From Streptomyces sp. WM6378 (GTDB lineage Bacteria; Actinomycetota; Actinomycetes; Streptomycetales; Streptomycetaceae), in assembly GCF_001279695.1 (NCBI RefSeq), contig NZ_LGDD01000046.1, positions 1-11,304 of the forward strand: a stretch of 11,304 nucleotides of DNA. The letters run 5' to 3'. Every line of letters starts with the position of its first letter. Position 1 is the first letter of the stretch. Below the pieces are notes generated by a model. It had not been told where the DNA came from and searched no databases. It saw only the letters and a program-made list of their open reading frames with translations. Made by a program: the position numbers and the translations under genes. Of this stretch, positions 6,760 to 11,304 are shown piece after piece.

Positions 6760-7701
6760 ATGACCGCAGACGTATGGATCCCCTTCGACCCGGCCGACGT
6801 CCCGGGCCTGCCCGCCTCCCTCGACTACCGGTTCTGGGACGGCGGCCCCGACTTTCCGGCCGACCCCGCCGACTGCGCCTTCTACGTGGTCCCGTACATG
6901 AAGCCGTCCGAGATCGCGCTCCGCCCGCTCGCCGCCATGACCGGCATCCGGGTCGTGCAGACGCTGACCGCCGGCATCGACCACGTACAACCCGGCATCG
7001 GCCTGCTGCCGCCGGGTGTACGCCTGTGCAACGCCCGCGGTGTCCACGAGGCGTCCACGGCCGAGCTGACCCTCGCCCTCGTCCTCGCCTCGCTGCGCGG
7101 GATCCCCGGCTTCGTCCAGGGACAGGAGAGGCAGGAGTGGCGGTCCGGGTTCTATCCGGCGCTCGCCGACAAGTCCGTCCTGATCGTGGGCTACGGGTCG
7201 ATCGGGGCCGCCATCGAGGACCGGCTCGCGCCCTTTGAGTGCGCGCGGGTGGCGCGCGTCGCGCGCTCATGGCGCACAACGGAGCGCGGTGAAGTGCACG
7301 CATTGACAGATCTGCCCGCACTGCTCCCTGAAGCGGACGTCGTCATCGTCTCCACGCCGCTGACCGAGCGGACGAAGGGCCTGGTCGATGCCGAGTTCCT
7401 GGCCCGCCTGAAGGACGGGGCGCTCTTGGTGAACGTCGCGCGCGGGCCCGTGGTGGACACCAAGGCGCTGCTCGCCGAATTGGAGTCGGGGCGCATCCAC
7501 GCGGCACTCGATGTCACCGACCCCGAACCGTTGCCCAAGGGACACCCGCTGTGGCATGCACCGAATGTCCTCATCAGTCCGCATGTGGGCGGTTCCAGTT
7601 CCGCGTTCCTGCCCCGCGCCAAGCGCCTGCTGGCCGCTCAGCTCACCCGCTTCGTTGCTCAAGAACCCCTCGCCAACGTCGTTCTGACGACGGATCAGTA
7701 A
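6760..7701 (+). CDS. D-isomer-specific 2-hydroxyacid dehydrogenase, NAD(P)-dependent
   Basis: This 313-residue enzyme probably interconverts a 2-oxoacid and a D-2-hydroxyacid, with glyoxylate/hydroxypyruvate-like substrates as the nearest guess. The nucleotide-binding Gly-Tyr-Gly-Ser-Ile-Gly is at 144-149, and the catalytic residues are Arg228 (Val-Ala-Arg-Gly), Glu256 (Asp-Pro-Glu-Pro-Leu) and His275 (Ser-Pro-His-Val-Gly-Gly). The spacing Glu to His of 19 residues fits glyoxylate/hydroxypyruvate reductase. After the second strand of the Rossmann fold there is Val-Ala-Arg-Ser (167-170) rather than an acidic residue, which suggests NADPH rather than NADH; that is inference. ATG 6760 was chosen because Thr-Ala-Asp-Val-Trp-Ile begins the fold and a leaderless -10 box lies 7 nt upstream. 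It is divergent from the aldo/keto reductase and followed by a gap of about 320 bp. Confidence 0.92.
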   Translation: MTADVWIPFDPADVPGLPASLDYRFWDGGPDFPADPADCAFYVVPYMKPSEIALRPLAAMTGIRVVQTLTAGIDHVQPGIGLLPPGVRLCNARGVHEASTAELTLALVLASLRGIPGFVQGQERQEWRSGFYPALADKSVLIVGYGSIGAAIEDRLAPFECARVARVARSWRTTERGEVHALTDLPALLPEADVVIVSTPLTERTKGLVDAEFLARLKDGALLVNVARGPVVDTKALLAELESGRIHAALDVTDPEPLPKGHPLWHAPNVLISPHVGGSSSAFLPRAKRLLAAQLTRFVAQEPLANVVLTTDQ

Positions 7702-8018
7702 CGCTCCGCAGCGATTCAGGTGCACCCGGTGCCCACGCAACTCCGGACTGTCACTGAGCGTATAAGGGCTATGTCCCTGAGTGACGAGACTGGTGTATCG
7801 TCCCGACCGGGGGCCGGCGCCGTGCGTCTACGGCGCGGGGAGCGATCACTGCGAGGGGGGCGACGGGCGATGCACGGCCAATGGACGAACGATCCGACGC
7901 GGTGGAGCCGCCTGCGGAAACCCCGCCGCGCGCATCGCGCGACAATGCACCGCGGTGGAGCGGCGAGGGCCGGGGCGACAACCGGCACAACGAGGAACGG
8001 CGCCCAGGAGCACGGCCG
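7702..8018 (+). promoter_or_regulatory. Upstream region of the GGDEF-EAL gene: promoter, palindrome and hairpin candidates
   Basis: Between the hydroxyacid dehydrogenase stop and the chosen start of the next gene I see a -10-like TATAAG at 7761-7766 (5 of 6 to TATAAT, no convincing -35) and a second TATCGT at 7796-7801. GTCACT (7750-7755) and AGTGAC (7780-7785) form an everted repeat around the first box. AGTGA is the half-site I remember for BldD, the cyclic-di-GMP-bound regulator of Streptomyces development. A perfect 7-bp hairpin with a 6-nt loop lies at 7817-7836. No terminator for the preceding gene is evident. Confidence 0.4.
8006..8010 (+). promoter_or_regulatory. Ribosome binding site deciding start at 8019
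   Basis: AGGAG lies 8 nt before ATG 8019. A competing site, GAGGAG at 8075-8080, lies 7 nt before an in-frame GTG at 8088, which would shorten the protein by 23 residues without touching the membrane region. The upstream in-frame ATG 7881 has no ribosome site at proper distance, and third-position GC is lower (about 76%) between 7881 and 8018 than between 8019 and 8088 (about 91%), so it is disfavoured. Confidence 0.5.
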
Positions 8019-10961
8019 ATGGGGCGGCGGCACGGACACCCGGCCGGCCGGTACCCCGAGGCGGGCCCGCTGGCGAGGAGCCGTCCGGTGAGCGCCCCCG
8101 GAGCGGTTCTGACCCGGCCGCCCCTGAGCGGAGGCGGCGGGACCGGCATGGTCTCCCAACTGGCGCTCGCACTGATCTGTGCCGGATATGCCACCGGCGC
8201 ATTCCTGGGCTGGGGCTCCGAGGAACTCGCCCTGATCATGGGCGACTTCGGCCTCTCCGGCGCGGCCCTGATCGCCGCGGTCTCCTGCTTCCGCTACGCG
8301 CGGAGCGGCGCGACCGAGAGCGAGAACAGCTTTCGGCCGGCGTGGTTGCTCTTCTCGTTCTCCTCCGCCATGGCCGCCTGCGGCAACGGCGTCTGGGGCT
8401 GGTACGAGGTGGTGCTCCAGCGCGGCGTGCCCACCCCCTCGACCGCCGACTTCTTCTTCCTCTGCTTCGCGCCGCCCGCCATCGTGGGCCTGCTCGTGCT
8501 CGCCAAACGCCCCGTCACCAAGGCGGGCTGGGTCTGCCTGGCACTGGACTCCTGGCTCATCGGCGGCTCCCTGCTCACCCTGTCCTGGAGCCTCGCGCTG
8601 GCGCGCACGGCCCACGAGGGCGAAGGTGAGGGCGTCGCCCACGCCACCCTCACGCTCGCCTACCCGCTGCTGGACATCGTGCTGGTCAGCATGGTGCTCG
8701 CGCTGCACTTCCGGCGCTCGTCGGCCAACCGGTCCGCGGTGAACACCGCGATCGCGGCGCTCGCCCTGACCGTGCTGTGCGACGCCCTGTTCACCTCGCC
8801 GCTGCTGCGCGAGCACTACCGTTCGGGCCAGCTCCTCGACGCCGGCTGGTTCGCCGGCTCCCTGCTGCTCGCGTACGCGCCCTGGGGCGCCCGCAGGACA
8901 CCGGCCGCGCCGCCCCGGCCGCCGGTGGCCGCCCCGCGCGACGCCCGCCCGGCGGCCGGCCGGGTGCGCTCGCACGCGCTGCCGGTGACGCGGCCGCTCG
9001 CCAGCTCGCTGGCCGCGCTCACGCCGTACCTCGCGGCCGCCGTGTGCACCCTGGGGATCCTCTACAACGTCATCGAAGGGCACCGGGTCGACCGGATGGT
9101 CGTCTTCACCGGCTGCACGGTCGTGCTGGCCCTGGTGGTCCGCCAGGGGATCATGCTGCTCGACAACATCGCGCTCACCCATGAACTGGCCCAGAAGGAG
9201 AACCACTTCCGCTCCCTGGTGCAGGGCTCAAGCGACGTCATCATGATCGCCGCCCCCACCGGAATGCTGCGGTACGTCAGCCCCGCCGCCGCCGGCGTCT
9301 ACGGACGGGACGCGGAGGAACTGGTGGGCTCCGAACTGGCCTCGCTCATCCACCCCGAGGACCTCGGCCGGGTGGTGCACGAGGTGCGCCGGTTTCTGGC
9401 GGCCCCGCCCGCCGAGGAGCCCACGACGCGGATCGAATGCCGCTTCAAGTCGGGGACCGGCGAGTGGCTCAACGTGGAGTCGACGGTCAACCGCCACCAG
9501 GGCGGGCTCATTCTCAACAGCCGTGACGTGACCGAACGGGTGCGCCTTCAGGCGCAGTTGGAGCACAACGCCGAGCACGACCCGCTCACCGACCTGCCCA
9601 ACCGTGCCCTGTTCACCAAGCGGGTGCGCAAGGCGCTCGGCGGGCGGCGCAGCTCCGACCCCGGTACCGCCGTGCTCTTCATCGACCTCGACGGCTTCAA
9701 GCAGGTCAACGACACCATCGGCCACCAGGCCGGCGACGAACTGCTCATTCAGGCCGCCCGCAGGCTCCAGGACTCGGTACGGGCCGGCGACACCGCGGCC
9801 CGGCTCGGCGGCGACGAGTTCGCCGCGCTCATCCTGGGCGACGGCACCCGCGACCGCTCGGCCCGCGAGTACCACGTCAGGGAGATCGCCGACAGACTGC
9901 GCCTCACCCTGTCGCAGCCCTACCAGATCGACGGCAACGATGTCCGGGTCGCCGCGTCCATCGGCGTCGCCTTCGCCGAGCCGGGCGTCGGCGCGGGCGA
10001 GCTGCTGCGCAACGCCGACCTCGCGATGTACCGGGCCAAGAAGGGAGGCAAGAACCGGGTCGAGCTGTACGCCCCGCAGATGCAGGCCGAGGTCGTCCGC
10101 AAGTCGGAGCTCGCGGCCCGGCTGCGTACCGCGCTGAACGAGGGCGAATTCGCGGTCCTGCACCAGCCCGTCGTCGACCTCACCACCGGTGAGGTCTCCG
10201 CGGTCGCCGCCCAGGCCCGCTGGAGATCAGCCCAGGGCATCCTGTTCACACCGGCCGAATTCCTCCGGGTGGCCGACGAGAGCGAGCGCGCCGCCGAGCT
10301 CGGCCGCTGGCTGCTCGAAGAGGCCGTGGAGCTCGCCGCCGAACGGATGAGGGCCGGCCACCACGCACCCGTCTCAGTACGCCTCTCGGCCCGCCGCCTC
10401 CTCGACAAGTCGATGCCGCTCGGCTCGGTGGAAGCCCTCCTGACCAGGAACGGGCTGCCCTCGGGCGCCCTGATCATCGAGCTCGCCGACAGCGACCCCA
10501 GGATCTCCTTCGACGAGCTGGAGCGGCGGCTGGTGGGCCTGCGCAGACTCGGCGTGCGGGTCGCGCTCGACGGCTTCGGCAGCGGCTACGCGGCGATCAA
10601 CGCCCTGCGCCGGCTCCCCATCGACCTGCTGAAACTGGACAGAGGGCTGGTCGAGGGCGTCGTCGAATCGGCCCGCCTCCACAAGATCACCGCGGGGCTG
10701 CTCCGGATCGCCTGCGATCTCGGCATGCAGTCGGTGGCCGACGGGGTGGACGTCCCGGAGCAGGTCCTGGCGCTGCGCGCCATGGGGTGTACGCATGGGC
10801 AGGGCATGGCGTTCTCCGGTCCGCTCGACGAGTACCGGCTGCGGCGGGCCCTGGTGCGCGGCGAATACCCGGTGCCGGGCGGGGCCGCGCTCCCCGTGCT
10901 CAGTGGCCGGAGCCGGCCCATGCTGAGCTCAAATAATGAGACGCCCGTCCCACCTACTTGA
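8019..10961 (+). CDS. Polytopic membrane PAS-GGDEF-EAL protein, probable diguanylate cyclase with degenerate EAL
   Basis: From ATG 8019 the protein has 980 residues. About ten hydrophobic segments lie between residues 45 and 385. A PAS domain follows at about 394-510, a GGDEF domain at about 518-690, and an EAL domain at about 702-940. The active motif Gly-Gly-Asp-Glu-Phe is intact at 597-601, and the inhibitory RxxD site is present at Arg588-Asp591, the standard five residues before it. The protein is thus expected to make cyclic-di-GMP from GTP with product feedback. The EAL motif reads Ala-Ala-Gln (730-732), the metal-binding Asn is Arg788, and the Asp-Asp pair is Asp851-Gly852, so phosphodiesterase activity is unlikely. 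The nearby start of ilvB and the domain order recall the CdgC-type proteins of Streptomyces, from memory and unverified. Starts 8088 and 7881 are alternatives. A cluster of AGTGA half-sites upstream hints at BldD control. Confidence 0.92.
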   Translation: MGRRHGHPAGRYPEAGPLARSRPVSAPGAVLTRPPLSGGGGTGMVSQLALALICAGYATGAFLGWGSEELALIMGDFGLSGAALIAAVSCFRYARSGATESENSFRPAWLLFSFSSAMAACGNGVWGWYEVVLQRGVPTPSTADFFFLCFAPPAIVGLLVLAKRPVTKAGWVCLALDSWLIGGSLLTLSWSLALARTAHEGEGEGVAHATLTLAYPLLDIVLVSMVLALHFRRSSANRSAVNTAIAALALTVLCDALFTSPLLREHYRSGQLLDAGWFAGSLLLAYAPWGARRTPAAPPRPPVAAPRDARPAAGRVRSHALPVTRPLASSLAALTPYLAAAVCTLGILYNVIEGHRVDRMVVFTGCTVVLALVVRQGIMLLDNIALTHELAQKENHFRSLVQGSSDVIMIAAPTGMLRYVSPAAAGVYGRDAEELVGSELASLIHPEDLGRVVHEVRRFLAAPPAEEPTTRIECRFKSGTGEWLNVESTVNRHQGGLILNSRDVTERVRLQAQLEHNAEHDPLTDLPNRALFTKRVRKALGGRRSSDPGTAVLFIDLDGFKQVNDTIGHQAGDELLIQAARRLQDSVRAGDTAARLGGDEFAALILGDGTRDRSAREYHVREIADRLRLTLSQPYQIDGNDVRVAASIGVAFAEPGVGAGELLRNADLAMYRAKKGGKNRVELYAPQMQAEVVRKSELAARLRTALNEGEFAVLHQPVVDLTTGEVSAVAAQARWRSAQGILFTPAEFLRVADESERAAELGRWLLEEAVELAAERMRAGHHAPVSVRLSARRLLDKSMPLGSVEALLTRNGLPSGALIIELADSDPRISFDELERRLVGLRRLGVRVALDGFGSGYAAINALRRLPIDLLKLDRGLVEGVVESARLHKITAGLLRIACDLGMQSVADGVDVPEQVLALRAMGCTHGQGMAFSGPLDEYRLRRALVRGEYPVPGGAALPVLSGRSRPMLSSNNETPVPPT
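10932..10937 (+). promoter_or_regulatory. Candidate -10 box of the ilv leader transcript, inside the GGDEF-EAL gene
   Basis: AATAAT matches TATAAT at 5 of 6 positions in an AT-rich patch unlike its surroundings, 57 nt before the leader peptide ATG. A start near 10944 would give about 50 nt of untranslated leader. The box lies in the last codons of the GGDEF-EAL gene. No clear -35 hexamer is seen, so this is tentative. Confidence 0.3.
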
Positions 10962-10994
10962 CACCACCTGCGCGCCGGGGGGAGGGTCAATGCC

Positions 10995-11036
10995 ATGCGC
11001 ACCCGAATTCTCGTACTTGGAAAGCGCGTCGGCTGA
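10995..11036 (+). CDS. ilv leader peptide (13 residues, attenuation)
   Basis: A 13-codon frame, MRTRILVLGKRVG, begins at ATG 10995 after a GGGGAGGG-like ribosome site ending at 10985. Residues 5-8 are Ile-Leu-Val-Leu in a row, all branched-chain amino acids, at codons 11007-11018. The stop codon is 11034-11036. It precedes an RNA hairpin and a terminator and then ilvB. This is the classic layout of a leader peptide whose ribosome stalls when branched-chain aminoacyl-tRNAs are scarce. A comparable leader upstream of ilvB has been described in actinobacteria, as I recall. The peptide itself is probably not functional after synthesis. Confidence 0.85.
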   Translation: MRTRILVLGKRVG

Positions 11037-11037
11037 A

Positions 11038-11060
11038 GCGGAGCCCCAAGCAGGCTCCGC
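11038..11060 (+). promoter_or_regulatory. Leader hairpin immediately after the leader peptide stop
   Basis: GCGGAGCC (11038-11045) and GGCTCCGC (11053-11060) form a perfect 8-bp stem with a 7-nt loop, starting 1 nt after the leader stop codon. A longer-range pairing encloses it: 11023-11032 (end of the leader frame) is perfectly complementary to 11070-11079 over 10 bp. A ribosome finishing the leader would cover the 5' arm of that outer stem. Both helices are compatible with the downstream terminator. Confidence 0.75.
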
Positions 11061-11079
11061 AGACCGCACCCGACGCGCT

Positions 11080-11113
11080 CCCCTCGCTTGCCTCACGGCA
11101 CGAGGGGTTTTTT
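11080..11113 (+). terminator. Intrinsic terminator, transcription attenuator of the ilv operon
   Basis: CCCCTCG (11080-11086) pairs with CGAGGGG (11101-11107), and inside it TGCC (11089-11092) pairs with GGCA (11097-11100) around a TCAC loop, with a 2-nt bulge on the 5' side. Six T residues follow at 11108-11113. This strong G+C hairpin with a U-tract lies between the leader peptide and ilvB, so it is read as the attenuator rather than a gene-end terminator. Confidence 0.88.
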
Positions 11114-11194
11114 GTTGCACTGGCACCCCTCAAGCACTACCGCGATCTCGACTAAACCACCGCAAAAACCCTCAGCTTCGAGAAGAGAATGCCG

Positions 11195-11304
11195 ATGACC
11201 GAGCAGGCCACCGGGGCCCACCATCCGCAGCCGCGGCCCCGTAACGGCGGACACCAGTCCGCGACCGTTGAGCACGTCACGGGCGCGAAGTCCCTCATCC
11301 GTTC
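11195..11304 (+). CDS. ilvB: Acetolactate synthase large subunit, 5' end only
   Basis: The first 36 codons are in the window, and the gene runs off the edge. The product begins Met-Thr-Glu-Gln-Ala-Thr-Gly-Ala-His-His and reaches Glu-His-Val-Thr-Gly-Ala-Lys-Ser-Leu-Ile-Arg, which is the N-terminal segment of actinobacterial acetolactate synthase. The enzyme joins two pyruvates, or pyruvate and 2-oxobutyrate, in the first common step of valine, leucine and isoleucine synthesis, using thiamine diphosphate and FAD. ATG 11195 was chosen because AGAAGAG lies about 7 nt upstream; ATG 11189 in the same frame is too close to it. The Ile/Leu/Val-rich leader peptide and attenuator upstream support the assignment. 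Confidence 0.85.
   Translation, partial: MTEQATGAHHPQPRPRNGGHQSATVEHVTGAKSLIR

Noticed and set aside
6686..7321. N-terminal extension of the aldo/keto reductase frame
   Set aside because: The upstream part is Arg/Ser/Pro-rich with no domain, and it overlaps the real hydroxyacid dehydrogenase on the other strand. A GTG with GGGAGGG upstream begins the family fold at 6685.
7771..8091. 107-codon Arg-rich protein from ATG 7771
   Set aside because: It has no ribosome site and low-complexity Arg/Gly composition. It overlaps the coding start of the GGDEF-EAL protein, and third-position GC does not favour it.
10958..10963. TTGACA as a -35 for ilv
   Set aside because: At 17-18 bp downstream there is only the G-rich ribosome site and no -10-like sequence.

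Overview
The window looks like chromosomal DNA of a Streptomyces or very close relative. It is very GC-rich with strongly GC-biased third codon positions. It starts several genes at GTG, has apparently leaderless starts (TAnnnT about 7 nt before ATG), and ends in the branched-chain amino-acid biosynthesis region typical of Streptomyces, with a GGDEF-EAL gene directly upstream of ilvB. I see no tRNA, rRNA, CRISPR array, insertion sequence or prophage gene. All calls come from reading the sequence; no database search was possible.

Layout. Positions 1-116 hold no assignable gene but contain direct repeats at 11-bp spacing and a -10-like box. 117-740 (+) encodes a small membrane protein with a long acidic N-terminal tail. 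741-955 is a regulatory-looking gap with three copies of a 10-bp CG(C/T)CTAAGGC element and a second set of 11-bp-spaced direct repeats. 956-1132 (+) encodes a 58-residue basic protein, followed 16 nt later by a large LuxR-family ATPase regulator (1149-4340, +). It converges on 4410-5561 (-), a secreted lipoprotein of the glucose/sorbosone dehydrogenase family. The gap between them is built of short tandem repeats. An aldo/keto reductase (5672-6685, -) lies upstream of the lipoprotein and is divergent from an apparently leaderless D-2-hydroxyacid dehydrogenase (6760-7701, +). After a gap of about 320 bp with promoter and hairpin candidates comes a polytopic membrane PAS-GGDEF-EAL protein (8019-10961, +). 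Last are a 13-codon leader peptide rich in Ile, Leu and Val (10995-11036), a transcription attenuator (11038-11113) and the first codons of ilvB (11195 to the window end).

How the parts relate. The only pathway unit I can defend strongly is the ilv attenuation region: leader peptide, hairpins, U-tract terminator, then acetolactate synthase. The GGDEF-EAL protein has an intact diguanylate cyclase motif and inhibitory site, but its EAL domain lacks several catalytic residues. It is therefore probably a cyclic-di-GMP synthase rather than a phosphodiesterase, and its 3' end seems to carry the ilv promoter. The small basic protein and the LuxR ATPase probably form one transcription unit. The three oxidoreductases have no obvious shared pathway. 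I did not find a clearly new multi-gene system. The most unusual items are the regulatory repeat structures in the gaps at 64-117, 755-932, 4351-4415 and 11023-11113.
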